From Anaerolineae bacterium (GTDB lineage Bacteria > Chloroflexota > Anaerolineae > JAAYZQ01): a stretch of 20,636 nucleotides of DNA. The notes beneath the pieces are model-generated. The model saw only the letters and a list, made by a program, of their open reading frames with translations. It was not told where the DNA came from and did not search any database. The DNA lies in NCBI GenBank assembly GCA_016926595.1, contig JAFGOG010000175.1, positions 1-20,636 on the forward strand. Reading direction: 5' to 3'. Position 1 is the first letter of the stretch. Each line of letters starts with the position of its first letter. The translations under genes were made by a program, and so were the position numbers. This document shows, piece after piece, positions 1 to 7,157 of the stretch.

Positions 1-259
1 CATCTCGCTGGGCACGCTGGTGGGCAGCAACATCACCAACCCGCTGGTGGCCATCGGGGGCGGGGCGCTGGTGTCCGGCTACTGGGTACCGCGCTCGTTG
101 GTGCACTGGGACCTGCCCTGGGAAGCGGTCACGGGGTTGATCCTGTGGGGTCTGCTCTGGATCACCCGGGGCAAGCTGGGCAAATGGGGCGCGTTTTACC
201 TCATCGCCCTGTACTTTGTGTACATTATTTTCAGAGTGATCTTGTTTGCTACGGACTGA
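1..259 (+). CDS. Na+/Ca2+ exchanger-type antiporter, C-terminal fragment
   Basis: The reading frame is open from base 2 and ends at a TGA at 257-259, so only about 85 C-terminal residues are visible. They begin with the motif SLGTLVGSNITNPLVAIG. This matches the second alpha-repeat (GSN-I-N) of the CaCA cation antiporter family, whose two alpha-repeats form the ion-binding site. Two further hydrophobic stretches follow (EAVTGLILWGLLWI and FYLIALYFVYIIFRVIL), ending in a short polar tail. Family members exchange Na+ or H+ for Ca2+ across the inner membrane. The true start lies upstream of the window; a GTG at base 20 is in frame but sits inside the conserved motif and is not the start. Ion specificity cannot be judged from this fragment. 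Confidence 0.75.
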   Translation, partial: ISLGTLVGSNITNPLVAIGGGALVSGYWVPRSLVHWDLPWEAVTGLILWGLLWITRGKLGKWGAFYLIALYFVYIIFRVILFATD

Positions 260-283
260 AAGAAATGCAGAGCTGCAGGAAAC

Positions 284-313
284 GGTAGAAACGCGAAATC
301 TTGCGTCTCTACC
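284..313. repeat. Short palindromic repeat (11-bp arms)
   Basis: GGTAGAAACGC at 284-294 and GCGTCTCTACC at 303-313 are inverted copies with one mismatch and an 8-base loop. No T-run follows, so this is not a typical intrinsic terminator. Its GTAGAGACGC-type sequence resembles small dispersed palindromes that I recall from intergenic regions of Chloroflexota and cyanobacteria; that resemblance is from memory, not from a search. It lies between the antiporter gene and the small membrane protein gene. Confidence 0.6.
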
Positions 314-328
314 ACAGCTTGGAGTATA

Positions 329-538
329 ATGATGCCCAAGAAAAAGCGTGCGAGCACCTGGCTGCGGACCCGGCTCATCCCGGCCGCAATTGTGGGAACG
401 ATGGCTCTGCTGCTGCTGGTCGAGGCCCGGCTAACGCTGCCGGCAGCGCTATCCAAGCTGATGCAGTTGGCCATCGTCGTGTTGGTCTATGGTCTGCTCG
501 CGATCTGGATCAACGCCGATCCAGGAGCGATGCTGTGA
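329..538 (+). CDS. Small two-helix membrane protein
   Basis: This 69-residue ORF is not recognised as a named family. It has a basic N-terminus (MMPKKKRASTWLRTR) followed by two hydrophobic segments at about residues 17-31 and 41-62, suggesting a hairpin membrane protein with its N-terminus inside. GGAG at 321-324 suits the second ATG (332) better than the first (329), so the first residue may be absent. It lies 62 bases before the KdpD-like kinase on the same strand, so the two may be co-transcribed and it could be an accessory of the sensor. That link is inferred from position only. The hydrophobic pattern and the ribosome site make it more likely real than a chance ORF. Confidence 0.55.
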   Translation: MMPKKKRASTWLRTRLIPAAIVGTMALLLLVEARLTLPAALSKLMQLAIVVLVYGLLAIWINADPGAML

Positions 539-600
539 CGAGTGCAGTCCGGCTCGCTTCTGACAGGCGCTTTTGACAGACAATCGCGTTCGTTTCCGGA

Positions 601-3282
601 ATGGGTGCAGGTTCGTTGTCCGAGTCCAACACAAGTGCCAGAGAACCATCCCGAAGGGGAATACTCAAGATCTTTATGGGGTATGCGCCTGGCGTGGGCA
701 AAGCCCGGGCTATGCTCCAGGCTGCCGAGGAGCGGCGGCAGGTCGAAGGCGCCGGCGCTATCGTAGCTTTTATCCAGCCAGACCACTGGGAAGAGTCCGA
801 TCGGGGCTTGTTCTCTCCCCGGCCGATAGGCCGGCAGGGTGGGCTCGGCGGCGAGATCGATGTCGACGCCATCCTCAAGCAGCGCCCCCAGTTGGTGCTG
901 GTCGATGATCTGGCCCACGCAAATGCCCCCGGCTTGCGCCATACCCGGCGCTATCAGGACGTGGAAGAGCTGTTGGTAGCCGGGATCGACGTGTATGCCA
1001 CCCTGAACGTCTCCCACCTGGAAAGCCTGGGCGATATCGTCGCCCAGATCACCGGCGTGACCATCGACGAGGGATTGCCCGATCGCCTGCTGGACCAGGC
1101 CGACGAGATCGAGTTGGTCGACCTGTCGCCGGAACTGCTCTTGCGCCGCTTCCAGGAGGGGTGGGTCCGCACGCCGGCCTGGCTGGCCGGGCAGGCGACG
1201 CCGTTCTATCGCCTGGGCAACCTCATCGCGCTGCGCGAACTGGCCATGCGCCGGGCGGCGCGCTGGGTCGACGAGCGGATGCGGGCCTATATGCAGAGCC
1301 GGGCCATCGCCGGGCCGTGGGCCGCCGCCGAGCGCCTGCTGGCCTGTGTGAGCGCCGGCCCGTCGGCCGAGCAGGTAGTGCGCGCTGCGCGCCACCTGGC
1401 CGATCAACTGAACGCCGAATGGTTTGCCCTGCACGTCGAGCCGATCGGTGACGCGCGGATGTCGGAGGCCGACAGGGATCGCCTGGCGCGCAGCCTGCGC
1501 CTGGCCGAAGAGTTGGGCGGCCGGGTGGTCAGCCTGCCGGGCATATCGGTGGCCGAGGAAGCGGTCGCGTATGCCCAGGCGCACAACATCACGCGGATCG
1601 TGGTGGGACGTTCACCCCGCAAGCGATGGACAGATCGCTTGCGGCGGCCAAATCGGGTGCGGGGCGATGTCGCCGAGCGTTTGATCCGCGCCGCACCAGC
1701 GATCGACGTGCATGTCGTCGGGACGGCGCCCGAGCCGCCGGCCGGCGAAGCATCGCGCCGGGAATCGCCGCGGGCGGGGCGGCGGTCGCTTCGCCTCTGG
1801 CCAAGTTATGCGTTGAGCCTGAGCCTGGTCGTGGCGGCCAGCCTGTTGAATGCCCTGGTGCAGCCCACCATCTCACCGGCGAACCTGGCGATGGTCTATT
1901 TGTTGTGCGTGGTCGTGGCGGCCATTTACCTGGGGCGAGGGCCGGCGATCATCGCCTCGCTGACCGGTGTATTGGCGCTGGATTTCTTTTTCGTTCCCCC
2001 TGCCTTCACCCTGGCCGTGGCCGACACCGAGTACGTGCTTACCTTTTTGGGGCTGCTGGGCGTGGGGTTGGTGATCAGCAGCCTGGCCGCGCAGGTGCGC
2101 AGCCAGGTCGAGAACGCCCGGCGGCGCGAGGCCGAGACGGCCACGTTATATGCTTTGAGCCGTGACCTGTCGGCGGCAGAGGAGTTGGAGACAATCGTCC
2201 GGGCCATCGTGGACAACGTGGGACAGACCTTTGACCGCCAGGTTGCCGTCTGGTTATCTCCTTCCGGGAGCGATGGCGATCTGGCGGTGCAGGAGCCGGG
2301 CGCGGATTTCGGACGCGATGGCAACCAGGTTGAGGTGGTCAGGTGGGCCTTCCGGCGCCAGCGCCCGGCAGGAAGAGGCAGCGACACCTTTGCCGGCTCG
2401 CCGGCCTATTACCTGCCGCTCAAGACGGCCCGCGGGATGGTTGGCGTGTTGGGGGTCCAACCGGCGCATGCTGGCCGTTTGCTCTCTCCCGAGCAACGGC
2501 GGCTGCTGGAGGCGTTGGCCAACCAGGCCGCGCTGGCGCTGGAGCGGGCGCAGTTGGCCGAGGCGGCGCAGCGCGCACACCTGCTGGCGGCCACAGAAAA
2601 GCTGCAGTCGGCGCTGCTCAATTCGATCTCGCACGACCTGCGCACGCCGTTGGTGTCGATCACCGGGGTGTTGAGCAGTCTGGAGGACGAGGCGATGCCG
2701 TTGGAAGCGCAGACGCGGCGCACGCTGATCCAGACGGCGCGCGAGGAGGCCGAGCGGCTCAACCGGCTGGTGGGCAACCTGCTCGACATGACGCGCATCG
2801 AGGCTGGCGCGGTGCGCATCGCCTGGGAGCTCGAGGACGTGCAGGACGCCATCGGTTCGGCGCTGGAACGGCTCAGGGCGCAGGTCGAAGGACGGCAGAT
2901 CCGGGTCGAGGTATCGCCCGATCTGCCCTTTGTGCCGATGGATTTTGTGCTGATCGTCCAGGTGCTGGTCAACGTCATTGACAACGCGCTCAAATACTCG
3001 CCGCCCGACCAGCCGATCGAGATCCGGGCATGGCTGGCAGAGGGTGAGGTGACGATCCAGGTGACGGACCATGGCATCGGCATCCCGCCGGAGGACCTGG
3101 GCCGCGTGTTCGACAAATTCTACCGGGTGCAGCGCCCGGACAATGTGATGGGCACCGGGCTGGGGCTGTCGATCAGCAAAGGGCTGGTGGAGGCGCACGG
3201 CGGGCGCATCTGGGCCGAGAACCGCGCGGGCGGCGGCGCCGCTTTTACCATCAGCCTGCCGGTGGAGCGTCCAGATGGCTAA
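601..3282 (+). CDS. kdpD: KdpD-like sensor histidine kinase
   Basis: The product is 893 residues, close to the usual KdpD length. The N-terminal KdpD domain (about 20-230) has a Walker A-like GYAPGVGKA at 27-35 and a Walker B-like LVLVDDLAHAN near 98-108, then the family motif VEELLVAGIDVYATLNVSHL. A universal-stress-like domain covers about 240-370. Four membrane helices (DUF4118) lie at about 400-497, and a GAF-like domain at about 510-655. The kinase core has HisKA with H678 (SISHDLRTP), N-box N795 (DNALKYSP), DHGIGIP at 823 and GTGLGL at 851. Family members sense K+ or turgor stress and phosphorylate KdpE. Oddities are Ala at position 35, where Walker A normally has Ser or Thr, and Asp in place of Glu in the Walker B region. 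No pump genes are nearby, so its target is open. The ATG at 601 is the first in frame but has only a weak ribosome site; conserved sequence begins at about residue 20. Confidence 0.9.
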   Translation: MGAGSLSESNTSAREPSRRGILKIFMGYAPGVGKARAMLQAAEERRQVEGAGAIVAFIQPDHWEESDRGLFSPRPIGRQGGLGGEIDVDAILKQRPQLVLVDDLAHANAPGLRHTRRYQDVEELLVAGIDVYATLNVSHLESLGDIVAQITGVTIDEGLPDRLLDQADEIELVDLSPELLLRRFQEGWVRTPAWLAGQATPFYRLGNLIALRELAMRRAARWVDERMRAYMQSRAIAGPWAAAERLLACVSAGPSAEQVVRAARHLADQLNAEWFALHVEPIGDARMSEADRDRLARSLRLAEELGGRVVSLPGISVAEEAVAYAQAHNITRIVVGRSPRKRWTDRLRRPNRVRGDVAERLIRAAPAIDVHVVGTAPEPPAGEASRRESPRAGRRSLRLWPSYALSLSLVVAASLLNALVQPTISPANLAMVYLLCVVVAAIYLGRGPAIIASLTGVLALDFFFVPPAFTLAVADTEYVLTFLGLLGVGLVISSLAAQVRSQVENARRREAETATLYALSRDLSAAEELETIVRAIVDNVGQTFDRQVAVWLSPSGSDGDLAVQEPGADFGRDGNQVEVVRWAFRRQRPAGRGSDTFAGSPAYYLPLKTARGMVGVLGVQPAHAGRLLSPEQRRLLEALANQAALALERAQLAEAAQRAHLLAATEKLQSALLNSISHDLRTPLVSITGVLSSLEDEAMPLEAQTRRTLIQTAREEAERLNRLVGNLLDMTRIEAGAVRIAWELEDVQDAIGSALERLRAQVEGRQIRVEVSPDLPFVPMDFVLIVQVLVNVIDNALKYSPPDQPIEIRAWLAEGEVTIQVTDHGIGIPPEDLGRVFDKFYRVQRPDNVMGTGLGLSISKGLVEAHGGRIWAENRAGGGAAFTISLPVERPDG

Positions 3283-3967
3283 AGAGGGCATCCGGGTGCT
3301 GGTGGTCGACGACGAGCGGGCGATCCGGCGCTTTTTGCAGGCCGCGCTCGACGCGCACGGGTACGTTGTCTTTGAAGCCGCCAGCGGCCAAGAGGCGCTG
3401 CGCTCGGTGATCGCCGACCGGCCCGATCTGGTCATCCTGGACCTGGGGCTGCCGGACATCGACGGGATCGAGGTGACCCGCCGGCTGCGCGAATGGTCGA
3501 CGATGCCGATCATCATCCTGTCGGTGCGAGAGCAAGAGACGGACAAGATCGCCGCGCTGGATGCGGGCGCGGACGATTATTTGACCAAACCCTTTGGCAT
3601 CGGCGAGCTGATGGCGCGCATGCGGGTGGTCCTAAGGCGGGTGGCGGAGCCAGAGACGGCGCCGGTCTGGCAGAGCGGCGACCTGGTCGTCGATCTGGCC
3701 CGGCGGCGGGTGACGGTGAAGGGGGAAGAGGTCTCGCTGACGCCGACCGAGTATGACCTGCTGCGCGTGTTGGTGCAGCACGCTGGCAAGGTGCTGATCC
3801 ACCGCCAACTGCTGCGCCAGGTGTGGGGCGTGGGCTACGAGTCGGAGCTGCACCTGCTGCGGGTCAATATCAGCAACCTGCGGCGCAAGATCGAGCCAGA
3901 TCCGGCGCGCCCACAGATCATCCTGACTGAGCCGGGGGTGGGGTATCGCCTCCGCTCCGAGCTCTAG
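3275..3967 (+). CDS. kdpE: KdpE-like OmpR-family response regulator
   Basis: This 230-residue two-domain regulator overlaps the kinase gene by 8 bases, which indicates coupled translation and a cognate pair. The receiver domain (about 6-118) has acidic pocket D12-D13, phospho-acceptor D56 (VILDLGLPD), switch residue S83 and K105 (LTKPFG). The C-terminal winged-helix DNA-binding domain (about 130-228) contains the PTEYDLLRVLVQHAGKV segment and ends in LTEPGVGYRLRSEL, typical of OmpR/KdpE proteins. In classical systems KdpE activates the kdpFABC potassium pump, but no such operon is in this window, so targets are unknown. The last 40 or so bases of the gene are part of a tandem duplication that continues into the spacer. 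Confidence 0.9.
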   Translation: MAKEGIRVLVVDDERAIRRFLQAALDAHGYVVFEAASGQEALRSVIADRPDLVILDLGLPDIDGIEVTRRLREWSTMPIIILSVREQETDKIAALDAGADDYLTKPFGIGELMARMRVVLRRVAEPETAPVWQSGDLVVDLARRRVTVKGEEVSLTPTEYDLLRVLVQHAGKVLIHRQLLRQVWGVGYESELHLLRVNISNLRRKIEPDPARPQIILTEPGVGYRLRSEL

Positions 3968-4066
3968 CCGTAGGTCACGCTTGCAGCGTGACGAGAGGGT
4001 TCTGAGCCGGGGGTGGGGTATCGCCTCTCTAGCCGTAGGTCACGCTTGCAGCGTGACGAGAGGGTT
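3927..4066 (+). repeat. Imperfect tandem duplication of the regulator 3' end
   Basis: The unit running from CTGAGCCGGGGGTGGGG through the stop codon TAG and on to GACGAGAGGGTT occurs twice in direct tandem, at 3927-4001 (75 bases) and 4002-4066 (65 bases). The second copy differs by lacking about 10 bases just before the TAG. A third copy appears to start at 4067 (CTGAGC) and then diverges. The first unit begins inside the response regulator gene, so its final codons are duplicated as non-coding sequence downstream. This looks like a local slippage or unequal-exchange event. Confidence 0.85.
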
Positions 4067-4101
4067 CTGAGCGGAGAGCCACTTTGCAAACGTGACCTAC
4101 G
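3969..4101. repeat. Three copies of a 17-base element, two direct and one inverted
   Basis: CGTAGGTCACGCTTGCA occurs at 3969-3985 and 4034-4050. It occurs inverted with one mismatch (TGCAAACGTGACCTACG) at 4085-4101. Each direct copy also begins a small hairpin with arms GTCACGCT and AGCGTGAC. The second direct copy and the inverted copy could pair as a 17-bp stem with a 34-base loop. No T-run follows any stem, so a standard intrinsic terminator is not supported. Such elements may slow transcription between the regulator gene and the ABC operon, or may be members of a dispersed repeat family. Confidence 0.75.
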
Positions 4102-4145
4102 TCGGAGGCAAGGGGAGTCACGTTAGAAACTAGAAGAGAGGCTTT

Positions 4146-5009
4146 ATGGCGCAAGCGGCGATCGTTGCTGAAAATTTGACTTATCGTTACGGCCACCTGC
4201 TGGCTGTGGACGGGATCGGGTTCGAGGTCGCCAAAGGCGAGATCCTGGGTTTCCTGGGGCCCAACGGGGCGGGGAAATCGACCACAGTCAAGATGCTCAC
4301 CGGCCAACTGCTGCCCCAGCAGGGCCGGGCCACCGTGCTGGGCCTCGACGTGGCTCGCCACCCCAAGCAGGTACAGGCTCAGATCGGGGTGTGTTTTGAG
4401 TTCACCAACCTCTACGAGACGATGAGCGGCGTCGACAACCTCAGGCTTTTCGCCAGCCTGTTCGGGGCGCGCTCCTTTGACGCCGAGGCGCTGCTCAAGC
4501 GGGTGGGGTTGGACGGCCGCGGCAAGGACAAGGTCGGGAGCTATTCCAAGGGCATGAAACAACGCCTGATGGTGGCCCGCGCACTGGTCAACCGGCCCAG
4601 GCTGCTCTTTCTGGATGAACCGACCGAGGGCCTCGACCCCACCTCGGCGCAGGCGATCCGCGCGCTGATCCTGGAGGAGCAGGCGCGCGGGGCGACGGTG
4701 TTCCTCACCACCCACGATATGCTGGAGGCCGACAAGCTCTGCCAACGGGTGGCCTTTATCGACCAGGGCAAGGTCGTGGCCCTCGACACGCCGCACGCGC
4801 TTAAGCAGCAATACGGCCAGCGGCTGATCCGCGCCGAGGTGCGCGGGGCCGACGGCAGTCTGCAGACGCGCGAGCTGATCCTCGATCGCGCGGAGACGCC
4901 GGGTGAGATCGCGGCGCTGTTCCAGGGTGAGCAGGTGGTCACCGTGCACAGCGCTGAGGCCACGTTGGAGGACATTTTCATCCGCCTCACCGGCCGGGGG
5001 TTGGCCTGA
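4146..5009 (+). CDS. ABC transporter ATP-binding protein
   Basis: This 287-residue ATPase drives the ABC-2 permeases encoded immediately downstream. It has Walker A GPNGAGKST at 38-46, a signature region YSKGMKQRL at about 133-141 (SKGMK in place of LSGGQ), and Walker B RLLFLDEP with catalytic E158. D164 lies in the D-loop and H190 in the switch (LTTHDM). The Q-loop region reads CFEFTNLYE without the usual Gln; similar variants occur in this exporter subfamily as far as I recall. The last 80 or so residues form the C-terminal extension common in CcmA/drug-exporter ATPases. GAGAGG lies a few bases before the ATG. Its stop overlaps the next start by one base (TGATG). The substrate is not evident. 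Confidence 0.9.
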   Translation: MAQAAIVAENLTYRYGHLLAVDGIGFEVAKGEILGFLGPNGAGKSTTVKMLTGQLLPQQGRATVLGLDVARHPKQVQAQIGVCFEFTNLYETMSGVDNLRLFASLFGARSFDAEALLKRVGLDGRGKDKVGSYSKGMKQRLMVARALVNRPRLLFLDEPTEGLDPTSAQAIRALILEEQARGATVFLTTHDMLEADKLCQRVAFIDQGKVVALDTPHALKQQYGQRLIRAEVRGADGSLQTRELILDRAETPGEIAALFQGEQVVTVHSAEATLEDIFIRLTGRGLA

Positions 5010-6067
5010 TGAACGTCCGCATGATTGCCGCCCTGATCGGCCAGCAAGCCAAACTCTACTTTGCCGACCGTTTTTTTGCCCTGATCACGGTCCTGGGGTT
5101 GGTGGTGTTGATCGCGCTCTATTTCCTGCTGCCGGCCACGGTCGACGAGACGCTGGAGCTGGGGCTGTACATGGCCAACATGCCACCCGCGCTGGAGGCG
5201 CTGCTGGCCGATGAAGAGGTCCGCTTCCTGCGGGCCGATTCGGTCGAGGCGCTGCGGCAGGCGGTGCTCGACGGCGACGTGCCGGCGGGGTACGCTTTCC
5301 CCGATGACCTGCTGGCCCAACTGGGCAGTGGCGGTCGGCCCACGGCCCAGCTCTTTCTCTCGCCCGATGTGCCAGCCGAGTTCACCGCGGTCTACCAGGT
5401 TGTGCTGCACGAGTTCGCCTATGCCATCAGCGGGCAAAAGCTGGATATCGAGACAACCGAGGTGGTGCTCGGCCCGGACATGGCCGGCCAGCAGATCCCA
5501 CCACGGCGGCGCATGCTGCCGCTGCTAACGGTGTTTGCGCTGATGATCGAGTGCCTTGGCCTGGCCAGCCTGATCGCGACCGAGGTGGAAACCGGCACCA
5601 TCCAGGCCCTGCTGGTCACCCCGCTGACCACGGCCGGGCTGTTCGTGGGCAAGGGGCTGTTTGGCACGCTGTTTGCCTTTGTCCAGGCCGTCTTGCTCAT
5701 CGCGGTCACCGGCGGGCTGGCCCAACGGCCGCTGCTGATCCTGGTGACGCTGCTCTTGGGGGCGATGCTGGCGACCGGGGTGGCCTTCCTGGTCGCTTCG
5801 GCCGGGCGAGACCTGATGTCGGTGATGGGCTGGGGGATCCTGGCCATGCTGGTGCTGGCCCTGCCCACTTTTACCGTGCTGGCGCCCGGCCTGGCCACGG
5901 GCTGGGTTAAATGGATCCCGTCCTATTACCTGGTCGATACGGTCTATCGCGCCGTCAACCTGGACATCCCCTGGAGCGATGCGGCGCGCAACCTGTCGCT
6001 CCTGCTGGCCTCCGCGGCGGCGTTCATGGCCCTGGGTGTGGTGGTGCTCAGGAGGAGATTCAGATGA
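5009..6067 (+). CDS. ABC-2 type transporter permease (first subunit)
   Basis: This 352-residue integral membrane protein has one N-terminal helix (about residues 20-42), a soluble extracytoplasmic region of about 130 residues, and five to six hydrophobic segments from about residue 172 onward. The segment ATEVETGTIQALLVTPLT matches the conserved coupling motif after the first helix of ABC-2 permease cores. PSYYLVDTVYRAV near the C-terminus matches the re-entrant region before the last helix. It is translationally coupled to the ATPase gene before it (TGATG) and overlaps the next permease by 4 bases (ATGA). With two permease genes, the transporter is probably a heterodimeric exporter of a lipid, drug or peptide. 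The sequence gives no substrate. Confidence 0.85.
   Translation: MNVRMIAALIGQQAKLYFADRFFALITVLGLVVLIALYFLLPATVDETLELGLYMANMPPALEALLADEEVRFLRADSVEALRQAVLDGDVPAGYAFPDDLLAQLGSGGRPTAQLFLSPDVPAEFTAVYQVVLHEFAYAISGQKLDIETTEVVLGPDMAGQQIPPRRRMLPLLTVFALMIECLGLASLIATEVETGTIQALLVTPLTTAGLFVGKGLFGTLFAFVQAVLLIAVTGGLAQRPLLILVTLLLGAMLATGVAFLVASAGRDLMSVMGWGILAMLVLALPTFTVLAPGLATGWVKWIPSYYLVDTVYRAVNLDIPWSDAARNLSLLLASAAAFMALGVVVLRRRFR
6051..6057 (+). promoter_or_regulatory. Ribosome binding site fixing the second permease start
   Basis: GGAGGAG lies 6 bases before the ATG at 6064. It decides between that start and a longer in-frame extension beginning at 5911, which would run through most of the end of the first permease gene. 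Confidence 0.8.
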
Positions 6068-7134
6068 ATATCAGACGCGTGGGTTTGCTGCTGTTTCGCG
6101 AAATGGTGCAAGGTCCCAAGAACTTTATCTTTGTCTTTGCCGTGGTCGTGCCTCTGGCCATGAGCCTGGTAATGTCGCTGATCTTTGGCACGCTCTTTTC
6201 GGGCAAACCGCGCCTGGGCATCGCCGCCGCCACCGCCGTCACCGGCGGGTCGGCATTCACCCGCTCGGCCGCGGCTATGGAGGCGTTCGTGGTGCGCGAG
6301 TATGCCAGCGAGAGCGCGCTGCGAGAGGCCACGCGCATCGGGGCGGTGGACGTGGGCGTGGCCCTACCCGCCGATTTCGACCAAAAGGTAGCCGGCGGCC
6401 AGGCCACGACGATGGTCGCCTACATCTGGGGCGAAAGCCTGGTCAAAGACCGGGCCCTGTTGGCGGCGGCCATGGCGGTTTGGGTGCGCCAGATCGCCGG
6501 GCAGAACTCGCCGGTCGAGATCGTCACCACGGTGTTGGGCCAGAACGCCGTCTTGCCCTGGGAAGACCGCCTGCTGCCGGCGGTGCTGATGATGACGTTG
6601 ATGTTTAGCGGGGTGATGCTGCCGGCCTCGTCGCTGGTGACCGAAAAACAAAAGCGCACCATCGTCGCCCTGGCGGTTACCCCGGCGACGATGGGTGAGG
6701 TCTATGCCGCCAAAGGGCTGGTGGGCGTGATCGTCAGCACGGCGATGACCCTGGCCATTCTGGCCCTCAACCGCGCCCTCAGCGGCAGCACGGCATTGCT
6801 GGCCGGGTTGTTGGCACTGGGGGCGGTGCTGGCGGTCGAGATCGGTCTGCTGATCGGCATGTTGGTCAAGGACATCAACTCGCTGTTTGCCGTGACCAAG
6901 TCACTGGGAGTGCTGCTCACCGCTCCGGCGCTGATCCAGATGTTCCCCCAGATCCCGCAGTGGATCGCCCGGCTTTTCCCCACCTATTACATCATCCAAC
7001 CGGCGCTCGAGATCGCCCAGCACGGGGCCGGCCTGGCCGATGTGGCCTGGCAGCTTGGCATCCTGGGGGCCCTGATCGTGGCTATGGGCATCGTCCTGGC
7101 AGTACTGACGCAGCGGCTGCGCGGGCAGGAGTAG
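6064..7134 (+). CDS. ABC-2 type transporter permease (second subunit)
   Basis: This 356-residue membrane protein starts at the ATG at 6064, with the strong GGAGGAG site and an ATGA overlap with the previous gene. It begins MNIRRVGLLLFREMVQGPKN, followed by helix 1 (about 20-43) and an extracytoplasmic domain to about residue 170. Five or six C-terminal helices follow. TEKQKRTIVALAVTPATMGE is the ABC-2 coupling motif, and FPTYYIIQPALEI parallels the PSYYLVD motif of its partner. The two permeases are distant paralogues with the same layout and would form the channel with the upstream ATPase. Its end faces the end of the DUF4434 gene across only 23 bases, with no clear terminator between them. 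Confidence 0.85.
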   Translation: MNIRRVGLLLFREMVQGPKNFIFVFAVVVPLAMSLVMSLIFGTLFSGKPRLGIAAATAVTGGSAFTRSAAAMEAFVVREYASESALREATRIGAVDVGVALPADFDQKVAGGQATTMVAYIWGESLVKDRALLAAAMAVWVRQIAGQNSPVEIVTTVLGQNAVLPWEDRLLPAVLMMTLMFSGVMLPASSLVTEKQKRTIVALAVTPATMGEVYAAKGLVGVIVSTAMTLAILALNRALSGSTALLAGLLALGAVLAVEIGLLIGMLVKDINSLFAVTKSLGVLLTAPALIQMFPQIPQWIARLFPTYYIIQPALEIAQHGAGLADVAWQLGILGALIVAMGIVLAVLTQRLRGQE

Positions 7135-7157
7135 GGACTGCATACAGCCAGATCCAT

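Noticed and set aside
301..330. TTGCGT-18-TATAAT promoter-like sequence before the small membrane protein
   Set aside because: The -10 box overlaps the start codon of the ORF, so transcription would start inside it. The GGAG there serves better as a ribosome site, and the -35 part lies in the palindrome. It could still serve the kinase gene downstream, but support is weak.
487..1584. Long minus-strand ORF opposite the KdpD-like gene
   Set aside because: It is a shadow of high-GC coding sequence: no domain is recognised, and the plus strand has a complete, well-conserved protein. The same applies to 2254-3546 (-), 4029-4949 (-), 4541-5437 (-), 9833-10891 (+), 13227-14771 (+) and 19512-20615 (-).
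3969..4101. CRISPR array
   Set aside because: There are only two direct copies and one inverted copy, the repeated unit includes coding sequence, and there are no cas genes or unique spacers of even length.
5911..6063. 51-codon N-terminal extension of the second permease
   Set aside because: It overlaps the end of the first permease, is not hydrophobic in the right way, and the GGAGGAG site points to the ATG at 6064.
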